NCBI GenBank assembly: GCA_900548485.1 | Contig: URKL01000002.1 | Coordinates: 1 to 23,495 of the forward strand | Origin: an uncultured Succinatimonas sp. | GTDB lineage: Bacteria > Pseudomonadota > Gammaproteobacteria > Enterobacterales > Succinivibrionaceae | Direction of reading: 5' to 3' | DNA: 23,495 nucleotides | Shown: in pieces, positions 7,764 to 13,783 of the stretch | Layout of the letters: every line of letters begins with the position of its first letter | Numbering within the stretch: position 1 is the first letter of the stretch | Position numbers and translations under genes: made by a program | The notes under the pieces: generated by a model | What the model was told of the DNA's origin: nothing | Databases searched by the model: none | The model's input: the letters and a program-made list of their open reading frames with translations, nothing else

Positions 7764-8263
7764 ATAATTTAGAACAGCAAATCTTAGATATCATCGCTAG
7801 TGGTAAAGCTATGGGCTTAAGCTTTATTGCTAAAACTCTACAAGTTTCCGATAAAGAAGCTATAGAGGCTCTTCCTGCACATATGGCTTTAGTAGTTGAT
7901 AAGGATAAATTTCAAAAAATTTGGAATTTTATGACCTTACAGGAACATCTAACCTTTATAACTCAAGTGAAAAATAGCTTTATCGAAATTAAAACTCAAA
8001 TACTAGCTGGTAAAAATGCACATGGCTATTTTAATTTAATCGGAGATGCTCCTTTAAATGGACATTTAAAGCTTGAAGATATAGCAGAAATTGCACTTCT
8101 ATCTGTACCATTTATGCACCTTGAAAGTCATCAAATCGCCTTTTTAGATGATAAAGGTCAAATTCTTTACTCCTTTTATCTAGGACGTAAGCAACATAAA
8201 CTTATTCCCTCTCAAGTAGATGCCTTTAAAAAATTATGGGAGGAATTGTCATGCGCTCATTAA
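7760..8263 (+). CDS. hutX: HutX/ChuX-type cytosolic heme carrier protein
   Basis: A 167-residue member of the HutX/ChuX heme utilisation carrier family. Recognisable family blocks in order are an N-terminal helical, winged-helix-like part (LSFIAKTLQVSDKEAIEALP), KIWNFMTLQEHLTFI, GYFNLIGDAPLNGHL, VPFMHLESHQIAFLDDKGQI and FYLGRKQHKLIPSQVDAF. In Vibrio and E. coli these proteins bind heme in the cytosol and deliver it to downstream enzymes. Here it would hand imported heme to HutW. It starts at an ATGA overlap with the ATPase gene, with AGGA upstream, and its end overlaps the flavodoxin gene. This gene, with hutW, is the strongest evidence that the operon handles heme rather than a siderophore or vitamin. 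Confidence 0.85.
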   Translation: MNNLEQQILDIIASGKAMGLSFIAKTLQVSDKEAIEALPAHMALVVDKDKFQKIWNFMTLQEHLTFITQVKNSFIEIKTQILAGKNAHGYFNLIGDAPLNGHLKLEDIAEIALLSVPFMHLESHQIAFLDDKGQILYSFYLGRKQHKLIPSQVDAFKKLWEELSCAH

Positions 8264-8763
8264 TTGCCGTAAGTTCCGAAAGTGGAAATACCTATAAATT
8301 AGCCCGTTATATACAAAAAGGTATCGGAAAATCTACTTTAGTTCACCTTCAAAAAGAAGAAGTTTTAGCTGATGATTATGATTTTATCCTTATTGGTTTC
8401 TATGTCGACAAAGGTAAGGTCGATTCTAAAGCCTTAAATTTTATGCATAAGCTTAAACACCATAAAGTAGCCTTATTTGCAACCTTAGGAGGAAATCCAC
8501 AAAGCTCTGAGGCGCAAAAAGTAATGACTTCTGCCACAGCACTTCTAGAACAACAAGACAATCATATTGTCGGCACTTTAATGCGTCAGGGGAAAATAGC
8601 TCCCGAGGTCTTAGCATCTATGTATAAGCTCATGCCACACCTTAAAGAAGATAAAGAACATTTAGAAAGAATTGCCAGAGCATCTACCCACCCTGATGCA
8701 AACGACAAAATTATCAGCATGCTCACAGCAACCCATTGGCTTAAAAAAGTTCTAAGCTTATAG
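8251..8763 (+). CDS. Flavodoxin-family protein of the heme operon, HmuF/BilS-like role inferred
   Basis: A 170-residue flavodoxin fold protein. The FMN phosphate loop is SSESGNTYKLA at residues 8-18, with the second strand FILIGFYVDKGKVD and the third ALFATLGGNP. Start choice: ATG 8251 has GGGAGGA at 8238-8244 with a 6-nt spacer; an in-frame ATG at 8236 would have none. The gene overlaps hutX by 13 bp. A flavodoxin next to hutW and hutX fits the Fusobacterium hmu locus, where HmuF works with heme and reduces anaerobilin. It could alternatively supply electrons to the radical SAM cluster of HutW. No ChuY-type anaerobilin reductase is present in the operon, which supports the reductase idea, but sequence alone cannot choose between these roles. 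Confidence 0.7.
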   Translation: MRSLIAVSSESGNTYKLARYIQKGIGKSTLVHLQKEEVLADDYDFILIGFYVDKGKVDSKALNFMHKLKHHKVALFATLGGNPQSSEAQKVMTSATALLEQQDNHIVGTLMRQGKIAPEVLASMYKLMPHLKEDKEHLERIARASTHPDANDKIISMLTATHWLKKVLSL

Positions 8764-8771
8764 GAAAATTT

Positions 8772-9401
8772 ATGCAAAACATTAACTTTTTTGATATTTA
8801 CAAACTCATAGGACCTTGTGGTGTAGTAATAGCCATTTTAGCTGTAATCGCCATTTTTATTTGCTTAAAAAATCTTATCTATACCACTTGGTCATGGCAT
8901 ACTTTTCAAAAAGATTTTTTAAATGTCAAAATCTTTGCTAACCGTTGTTTAAAAGACTATCAAGGCTCAAATCCATTTTTAAGTATCATCCATGATATTG
9001 TCGCTGATCATTCCAAACACTCAGACGATCTTCGCGCAGAAGTAGGTTATTTATTCAACCGCAATTTTAGAAGTGTTATAAATGGCATGTCTTGGATCAA
9101 AATGATCACCGTAATTTCCCCGCTCTTAGGACTATTAGGTACAGTAAGTGGCATGTTGATACTCTTTGATACTATCTCGCTTTCAACTGCCCAAAATCCT
9201 GAATTATTAGCTAAAGGCATCTATCAGGCTTTAATCACCACCGTCATGGGCTTAGTAGTCGCAGTACCTTCTTTAATTATCTACTACTATCTATCTTTAC
9301 GTATGCGTAATTTCTACATTGAAGTTATTGAGCATTCTTATCGCGCTGTAAAAATTTGTGCTGATGCTATACATCAAGGAGAGAGTCGTGAAATTAAATA
9401 G
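8772..9401 (+). CDS. exbB: ExbB, proton-channel subunit of the TonB energiser
   Basis: A MotA/TolQ/ExbB-family protein of 209 residues with an N-terminal membrane segment (about 14-34), a cytoplasmic region, then two membrane segments in the C-terminal half (WIKMITVISPLLGLLGTVSGM and ITTVMGLVVAVPSLIIYYY). GLLGTVSGM and the following T/A-rich segment are the family's conserved pore region. With ExbD it forms the inner-membrane proton channel that powers TonB. It follows the flavodoxin gene by 8 bp and overlaps exbD by 14 bp, so it is dedicated to this operon's receptor. Confidence 0.9.
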   Translation: MQNINFFDIYKLIGPCGVVIAILAVIAIFICLKNLIYTTWSWHTFQKDFLNVKIFANRCLKDYQGSNPFLSIIHDIVADHSKHSDDLRAEVGYLFNRNFRSVINGMSWIKMITVISPLLGLLGTVSGMLILFDTISLSTAQNPELLAKGIYQALITTVMGLVVAVPSLIIYYYLSLRMRNFYIEVIEHSYRAVKICADAIHQGESREIK

Positions 9402-9786
9402 CGAACCTGATTTTATGCAAGAAGAGGTGAGCTTAGATCTCACCCCACTTATCGATGTCATCTTTATGTTAGTGATTTTTTTTATTTTAACTATGTCTTT
9501 TTCTAAGCCAGTTTTAGACATAGTTTTACCAAAATCACAAAATGCGAGCGTAGCTACTCAAGATAAGATTATCACTATCAAAATTAGTGCTGATAATCTT
9601 TATTACTATGAAGAGAAAATTATAACCATTGAGGAAATATCTGCACTTTTAGATGTAAAAAACGATCACAATTTGAATCTTTATCCTGATAAAGACATTA
9701 AATTTCAAAGCTTCATTGATTTAGTTGATCTTGCACAAAAAAAGCGAGCAGGTCGCTTTGCGGTCACGGCAATAAAAGAGCCTTAA
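9388..9786 (+). CDS. exbD: ExbD, TonB energiser subunit
   Basis: A 132-residue ExbD/TolR-family protein with one membrane segment and a periplasmic domain. The conserved motif LDLTPLIDVIFMLVIFFI contains the proton-carrying Asp (residue 23 here). Start: GTG at 9388 has AAGGAGAG at 9376-9383, just inside the end of exbB; the in-frame ATG at 9358 would put ten extra polar residues in front of the family start and has no such site. It works with ExbB and TonB at the inner membrane. The stop is 4 bp before tonB. Confidence 0.88.
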   Translation: MKLNSEPDFMQEEVSLDLTPLIDVIFMLVIFFILTMSFSKPVLDIVLPKSQNASVATQDKIITIKISADNLYYYEEKIITIEEISALLDVKNDHNLNLYPDKDIKFQSFIDLVDLAQKKRAGRFAVTAIKEP

Positions 9787-9790
9787 AGAT

Positions 9791-10519
9791 ATGCTAAAAG
9801 ATCCTCTATCAAGCAAATCGTCATATATCTCCGCCCTAAGCACCCTGTTCTTAATTATAGGAATATCTTTGGTGTTTTTTAAAAATCAAACCACGATAAA
9901 AGAGATTAGTAGTTTTGAAACTAAACCTTATGAAAGTACCATTTTTAGTACGGTAAACTTTATCTCTAAAAATCAAATAGAAGAGATACAAACTCAAGAT
10001 AAAAATATAATTGAACCTAAAGTAGATGAGCCTTTGGTTCAAGAAAAAATAAAGGAGAACTTAAATCAAAACAAGATTGAACCTGCACCTAAAAAAAAGC
10101 CCCAAAAAAAATCTTTAAAAAAGCAAAATTATCAAAAAAAAGATTTAAATAATAATGAGATAAAAGCAAATAAAAACTATGGAGATAACAATAAAAATCT
10201 TAAAGTACAAAATACGAGTGTCGCTACTAAAGCTAATTACAATAAGGCTTTAAATGAACTTTTATCAAAGATAAACAAGATTAAAGCCTACCCATCTCGA
10301 GCTCGCAAATTAAAACTTGAAGGCCGCTGTGAACTTTTATTTAAAATAAATCAACAAGGCGAGGTTTTAAGTTATACCTTACATAAATCTACATCTAAAA
10401 ATCTTTTAGATGTAGCTTGTAGGCGTATAGGAAAACAATTATTGGGATTTAATTTAAGCCATTTTGGATCTAATCTTGAGGTAACCGTTCCCATTAACTT
10501 TAAACTTAAAAATCTCTAA
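9791..10519 (+). CDS. tonB: TonB, energy transducer to the outer-membrane receptor
   Basis: A 242-residue TonB: short cytoplasmic N-terminus, one membrane anchor (about 12-32, ISALSTLFLIIGISLVFF), a long Lys/Asn/Gln/Glu-rich periplasmic linker (about 60-140) in place of the usual Pro-rich EPK repeats, and a C-terminal TonB domain (about 150-242) with the family pattern AYPSRARKLKLEGRCELLF and a VPINF ending. The histidine normally found in the anchor (SxxxH) is absent; the equivalent stretch is SALST. Its upstream ribosome binding site is weak (AAAG), and coupling to exbD (4 bp gap) probably helps. Last gene of the operon; an IS200/IS605 remnant begins 1 bp after the stop. Confidence 0.85.
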   Translation: MLKDPLSSKSSYISALSTLFLIIGISLVFFKNQTTIKEISSFETKPYESTIFSTVNFISKNQIEEIQTQDKNIIEPKVDEPLVQEKIKENLNQNKIEPAPKKKPQKKSLKKQNYQKKDLNNNEIKANKNYGDNNKNLKVQNTSVATKANYNKALNELLSKINKIKAYPSRARKLKLEGRCELLFKINQQGEVLSYTLHKSTSKNLLDVACRRIGKQLLGFNLSHFGSNLEVTVPINFKLKNL

Positions 10520-10533
10520 GTTGACTTCTTCCG

Positions 10534-10557
10534 ATCTCCTTGTTAAAACAAGGGGAT
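10534..10557. repeat. Right-end hairpin of the IS200/IS605 remnant, may act as tonB terminator
   Basis: Arms ATCTCCTTGT and ACAAGGGGAT (one T-G wobble) with loop TAAA. Read on the minus strand it precedes the TCAA end by 10 nt, the layout of an IS605-family right end. On the plus strand it lies 14 bp after the tonB stop, but has only a short T-run, so any terminator role would be secondary. Confidence 0.65.
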
Positions 10558-10630
10558 TTATACTGCTTGCATTACTATCTAGCTTCAGTGCTTTTGTAGT
10601 GCTGATCTATATCGGAATTTCCGTCCTTAG

Positions 10631-10723
10631 CTAGCTGTGCATTCCCATCCTTAGGATATTTTTCACTACGTTTTCATCCACATTGGCTGCATATCCACAG
10701 TTTATACAGCAAAACACAAGAGA
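10631..10723 (-). pseudogene. tnpB 3' fragment (zinc-ribbon C-terminus)
   Basis: About 30 codons read on the minus strand. They contain CINCGYAANVDEN then VVKNILRMG before the stop, which matches the second half of the TnpB zinc ribbon and the following conserved D-x-N-x-x-x-NIL-x-x-G segment of the RNA-guided nuclease encoded by IS200/IS605 elements. Immediately upstream (10724-10726) is an in-frame stop inside the left-end hairpin, so everything before the second Cys pair has been deleted. No protein function is expected from it. Confidence 0.7.
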
Positions 10724-10791
10724 TTAGAAAATTTTCATTTTTCTAATCGGCACACTACATCCTCGCACTGAAGTACGAGGTTTTGTGTGCC
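10722..10791. repeat. Double hairpin of the left end of the IS remnant
   Basis: First hairpin: GATTAGAAAA / TTTTCTAATC (10722-10731, 10739-10748), a perfect 10-bp stem with a 7-nt loop. The second abuts it: outer stem GGCACAC / GTGTGCC (10749-10755, 10785-10791) enclosing CCTCG / CGAGG (10761-10765, 10776-10780). Imperfect palindromes like these are what the Y1 transposase TnpA recognises at IS200/IS605 ends. Confidence 0.65.
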
Positions 10792-10795
10792 CAAA

Positions 10796-11227
10796 ATTTG
10801 ATAAAGGCTTATATTTGCTTACAAGTTTTTTTATCTTTAGATTCCATAATCAAGAATAATATAACTTATTTATTTGTTACGCATAACATTTAAACGTTTG
10901 ATTTATTAAAAAAAATAATGTCATCTGATCTATTAAGTTGAAATATACCTCATCATTCAAGAAATAATGCGCATCTTGTATGTAATATATTTTTTAAATA
11001 TCTTATTGATTTACAACATAAATATTTTTTTATACATATCTAAATCACAAAATTTATTTAAGCAAAAAATATTTTAAAAAGATCCAAAACGAAGAAAATG
11101 AGCAGTAATTGCAGACATCTTATAATTTTATTTTTTGGTTTAATATCATTAGTCGCTTATGATTATTGCTAATCCTAAAGCACAGACTAAAAGTCTGATT
11201 ATTTATTTTTATTTTGGAGTTATTAAG
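10796..11227 (+). other. AT-rich intergenic region and leader of the dehydrogenase gene
   Basis: No credible gene is visible here. The stretch is extremely AT-rich. It holds the palindrome AAACGTTT at 10892-10899, a TATAAT at 11121-11126 without a convincing -35 at the right distance, and a small hairpin CAGACT-AAA-AGTCTG at 11183-11197 in the presumed 5' leader. The promoter of the dehydrogenase gene must lie in this region, but I cannot place it securely. Confidence 0.4.
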
Positions 11228-11986
11228 ATGATTCTTTCCGGTAAAACAGCTTTAATTTCCGGTGGTAGCCGTGGTATTGGTCGCGCCATTGCAGAATTAT
11301 TCTACAGCGAAGGTGCTAATCTCTATATTATGGCTCGTAACGCAGAGCAATTAGGTGTTGCTGCAAAAGAGATCGATGTAAAGAACGAGAACCGCGTTCA
11401 CGCTCTTCCTTGTGATGTTAGCTCTGAGACCTCTGTAAACGACGCTTTTGCTCGTATTAAGGCTGACGGTGCTATCGTTGACATCTTAGTAAACTGCGCT
11501 GGTGTTAACCTCCGTGGTCCTCTTGAGGAGATGCCGCTTGATACCTGGTCTAAGGTTATCGGTATTAACTTAACTGGTACCTACCTCTTAACTAAGGGTT
11601 GCTTTGAAGGCATGAAGCAGAAGGGTGGCGGTAAGATCATCAACATCGCTTCCTTAATGTCTGAGGTTGCTCGTCCTACCATCAGCCCGTACGTAGCTTC
11701 TAAGGGCGGCGTTAAGATGTTCACTAAGGCTATTGCTGTTGAGTGGGCTAAGTACAATATTCAGGCTAACTCCATCATCCCTGGCTACATTGAGACTGAG
11801 ATGAATACTCCGTTAATCGCTGATAAGGAGTTCAATGCCAAGATTATCTCTCGTACTCCTGCAGCTCGTTGGGGTAAGCCGGCTGAGGTTGCTCATGCAG
11901 CTCTGTTCTTTGCCTCTCAGGGCGCTGACTTCGTAACCGGTCAAGAGCTCGCTGTTGATGGCGGTATCTTAGCTGCTTTAATGTAA
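11228..11986 (+). CDS. SDR-family dehydrogenase, gluconate 5-dehydrogenase-like
   Basis: A classical short-chain dehydrogenase of 252 residues. The Rossmann cofactor loop SGGSRGIG is at residues 11-18, NCAG at 89-92, and the catalytic Ser142, Tyr155 and Lys159 lie in IASLMSEVARP and SPYVASKGG. The wording IINIASLMSEVAR, PYVASKGGVKM, IIPGYIETEMN and RTPAARWG is typical of gluconate 5-dehydrogenase/2-deoxygluconate 3-dehydrogenase enzymes, which reduce keto-gluconates with NAD(P)H, though exact substrates cannot be read from sequence. Start: ATG 11228 has GGAG at 11216-11219 and begins at the family's usual N-terminus; an ATG at 11159 in frame would add 23 unrelated residues. Codon use (CGT, GGT, GAG, AAG, AAC) is that of a highly expressed gene and contrasts with the neighbouring AT-rich genes. 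Confidence 0.85.
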   Translation: MILSGKTALISGGSRGIGRAIAELFYSEGANLYIMARNAEQLGVAAKEIDVKNENRVHALPCDVSSETSVNDAFARIKADGAIVDILVNCAGVNLRGPLEEMPLDTWSKVIGINLTGTYLLTKGCFEGMKQKGGGKIINIASLMSEVARPTISPYVASKGGVKMFTKAIAVEWAKYNIQANSIIPGYIETEMNTPLIADKEFNAKIISRTPAARWGKPAEVAHAALFFASQGADFVTGQELAVDGGILAALM

Positions 11987-12008
11987 TTTTGCATTAAAAT
12001 AGAATTCT

Positions 12009-12051
12009 AAAAAAAGGATGGCTTATACTATAAAACGCCATCCTTTTTTTT
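12009..12051. terminator. Bidirectional terminator between convergent genes
   Basis: Core stem GGATGGC / GCCATCC (12016-12022, 12037-12043) extended by A-run/T-run pairing on both sides. Both strands therefore end in a T-run after the stem. It serves the dehydrogenase gene on the plus strand and the lipoprotein flavodoxin on the minus strand. Confidence 0.88.
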
Positions 12052-12095
12052 GTAATGATGCTAATCTTCAATAAATCTAAAAATAATGTTTAGAA

Positions 12096-12656
12096 TTAAT
12101 TTACTTTATCTAAGAAAGTCTTAACCTTAATTTCATCATCATCTGCTGTAAAGCCTTGTCCAGTTTTCCATATTGCCTCAGGCACTAAAGCCTTTAAAAA
12201 CTCAGCACTATCTCCCATGCCGGTCATATGCGAGGTACAAAAAGGAATTACAGTCTTACCCTTTAAATTGTATTTCTCAACAAAGCTATAGACAACTTTA
12301 GGAGCTTTACCAAGCCAAATTGGATAGCCCAAATAAATAACCTGATATTTATCAAGATTTGGCAAAGGATTTGCAATGGCTGGTCGTGCATCAGCATTAT
12401 TTTGCTCTAAATATGCACGTGAATTTTTATTTTTAACATTTAAATCTTCTTGAGTGTAAGGAACCTCAGCTTCAATACGATAGATGTCGCTTAAAGTAAG
12501 TTTAGCTATATCATTTGCAAATGTCTGCGTCGTTCCTGAATAAGAAAAATATGCTACTAAAGATTTTTCTGTAGTCTGTGTGGAGCTAACACAGCCACTT
12601 AAAGCTACTAAAGAAGTTGAAATTAAAATAATTGTCGACAATAGCCATTTTTTCAT
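12096..12656 (-). CDS. Exported lipoprotein with flavodoxin domain
   Basis: A 186-residue protein: lipoprotein signal peptide with lipobox LSGC (modified Cys22, followed by Val, so no Asp inner-membrane retention signal), then a flavodoxin_4-type domain. The FMN loop is YFSYSGTTQTFA (about 36-47), followed by the ring-contacting segments YLGYPIWLGKAP and FCTSHMTGMGDSAEF. A flavodoxin anchored outside the cytoplasm would need an extracytoplasmic electron donor and FMN supply; related exported flavodoxins exist in gut anaerobes but I do not know a proven role. The ribosome binding site GAGGAG is 6 nt before the ATG and lies in a long hairpin with upstream sequence. It follows a glycosyltransferase gene on the same strand by 80 bp. 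Confidence 0.75.
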   Translation of the reverse strand: MKKWLLSTIILISTSLVALSGCVSSTQTTEKSLVAYFSYSGTTQTFANDIAKLTLSDIYRIEAEVPYTQEDLNVKNKNSRAYLEQNNADARPAIANPLPNLDKYQVIYLGYPIWLGKAPKVVYSFVEKYNLKGKTVIPFCTSHMTGMGDSAEFLKALVPEAIWKTGQGFTADDDEIKVKTFLDKVN

Positions 12657-12725
12657 AAAAAACTCCTCAAAAAGATTTAACCTCTTTAAGTTTAGGTTAA
12701 TAGCTTAATTTAAGTGGAGTTTTTT
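12657..12725 (-). promoter_or_regulatory. Long inverted repeat spanning the flavodoxin ribosome binding site
   Basis: Perfect 10-bp arms AAAAAACTCC (12657-12666) and GGAGTTTTTT (12716-12725), with a nested inverted repeat TTAACCT / AGGTTAA (12677-12683, 12694-12700). In a minus-strand transcript the 3' arm contains the GGAG of the lipoprotein-flavodoxin ribosome binding site. The 3' arm ends in a T-run just before the ATG, so it could also terminate read-through from the glycosyltransferase genes. Confidence 0.55.
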
Positions 12726-12736
12726 TAAGATATAGT

Positions 12737-13774
12737 CTACAAATTTTTTAATAATGCATCTACATGAGCACTAATAGTTAAATCCTTTAAAAGATACTGC
12801 GCATAGGGTTTTTCAAGTTGCACAGGATTTAAGACTAAATGCTCAATTAAGTTTTTGAGATCTTCTTCATCATCAGCTTTGAACTTTTGTAAAGCTGGTT
12901 GTGCTAAAACCTCACAACAACCAATATTTTCCGCTAAAACACACGCTCTTCCGCATAGTGTACTTTCAATACCAACTAAACCAAAAGGCTCATAAAGCGA
13001 AGCTAAGATGGAATAATCACAAGCTTTGTAAAGATTCTCAATGTCCTTGATATAACCTACATAAATAACATTATCTGCACTTTTATCTAATGGTCTCCCT
13101 GCAACCACTAATTGGCAATTGAGCTTTAGTTTTGAAAATACGCGCTCTAAAAGAGGATAACCTTTTCGATAATGAGAGGAGCTTGGAAATAAAAATAAGA
13201 TCTTATCCTCAGGTAAATTATAAAGCTTTCTAAAACGTCCTTTATCAGTCTCTTCACTCTCGGAAAATTTTTCATTTGAGGTAGGAGGATAGATAGTTTT
13301 GATCTTATCTTTATTGATACCATAAAGATTTTCAATCTCTGAGGCTATCAAATTAGAATGAGCAACACAGATTTTAGCATTTGAAAATTCGCTCTCTTCA
13401 AGTTTAAACCACAATCTATCAAAAAATTTAGCTTGTCCTTTAACCGCTTTTACAAAGCCCTTATGTGTACCACCACATAAAATCACATCACAAGCATCAT
13501 TACGACAACAACCTAAAGTTAAATCATAATGCTCTTTAGCAAAGGCCTTTTTTAAATAATTAGAAAAAAAGAAATCTCGCAATTTATGCGGCACAAATGC
13601 GCATTTATTAACCTTAACTTCAATAAATTTTAAGATCTCTAAACTCTTATCAAGTTTTTTAGTATAAACACAAATCTTATGTCCACGCTTTAATAATTCA
13701 CCAATTAAATCTAGCGTGTAACGCTCCATGCCACCTGAGGCCTGCAGGCCATTACAAGCTATAGCAATTCTCAT
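12737..13774 (-). CDS. Glycosyltransferase family 4 (GT-B, LPS core WaaG-like)
   Basis: A 345-residue GT-B fold retaining glycosyltransferase. The N-terminal acceptor domain starts MRIAIACNGLQASGGMERYTLDL, with the Gly-rich loop of the family. The C-terminal donor domain has FPSSSHYRKGYPLLERVF and the EX7E motif in EPFGLVGIE (Glu262, Glu270), which binds the nucleotide sugar. Unusually rich in Cys. It acts in the cytoplasm at the inner membrane, most likely adding a sugar to LPS core or another lipid-linked glycan; the exact sugar is not readable. AGGAG lies 6 nt before the ATG, and the gene follows the WaaE-like gene by 9 bp, forming a three-gene operon. Confidence 0.82.
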   Translation of the reverse strand: MRIAIACNGLQASGGMERYTLDLIGELLKRGHKICVYTKKLDKSLEILKFIEVKVNKCAFVPHKLRDFFFSNYLKKAFAKEHYDLTLGCCRNDACDVILCGGTHKGFVKAVKGQAKFFDRLWFKLEESEFSNAKICVAHSNLIASEIENLYGINKDKIKTIYPPTSNEKFSESEETDKGRFRKLYNLPEDKILFLFPSSSHYRKGYPLLERVFSKLKLNCQLVVAGRPLDKSADNVIYVGYIKDIENLYKACDYSILASLYEPFGLVGIESTLCGRACVLAENIGCCEVLAQPALQKFKADDEEDLKNLIEHLVLNPVQLEKPYAQYLLKDLTISAHVDALLKNL

Positions 13775-13783
13775 GAAGATCTC

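Larger units (their letters stand above)
10521..10795 (-). mobile_element. Internally deleted IS200/IS605-type element (tnpB-derived MITE/PATE)
   Basis: Read on the minus strand, the element has a structured left end, a short piece of tnpB 3' coding sequence ending in TAG (10631-10633), and a right end with a hairpin (10534-10557) followed by GGAAGAAGTCAA ending at 10521. TCAA is also the right cleavage site of IS608. The left end consists of two abutting hairpins (10722-10748 and 10749-10791). No tnpA and no complete tnpB fit in this length, so it is non-autonomous. The exact outer boundary on the left side is uncertain by a few to some tens of bases; 10795 is an estimate. It lies 1 bp after the tonB stop without disrupting it. 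Confidence 0.7.

Noticed and set aside
7760..7900. HutX N-terminal helices as a DNA-binding regulator of the operon
   Set aside because: The segment looks winged-helix-like, but this is the normal fold of HutX/ChuX carriers and no DNA binding is known for the family.
10534..10557. Simple terminator of the tonB operon
   Set aside because: The hairpin is followed by only a short T-run, and on the other strand it sits exactly where an IS200/IS605 right-end hairpin should, next to TCAA and downstream of a tnpB remnant. It may still stop transcription, but I classed it as the element's end.
11183..11197. Riboswitch or attenuator in the dehydrogenase leader
   Set aside because: Only a 6-bp hairpin (CAGACT/AGTCTG) is present, with no recognised aptamer elements.
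11159..11227. Longer dehydrogenase starting at ATG 11159
   Set aside because: The extra 23 residues do not match the family, there is no ribosome binding site, and ATG 11228 has GGAG at the right distance.
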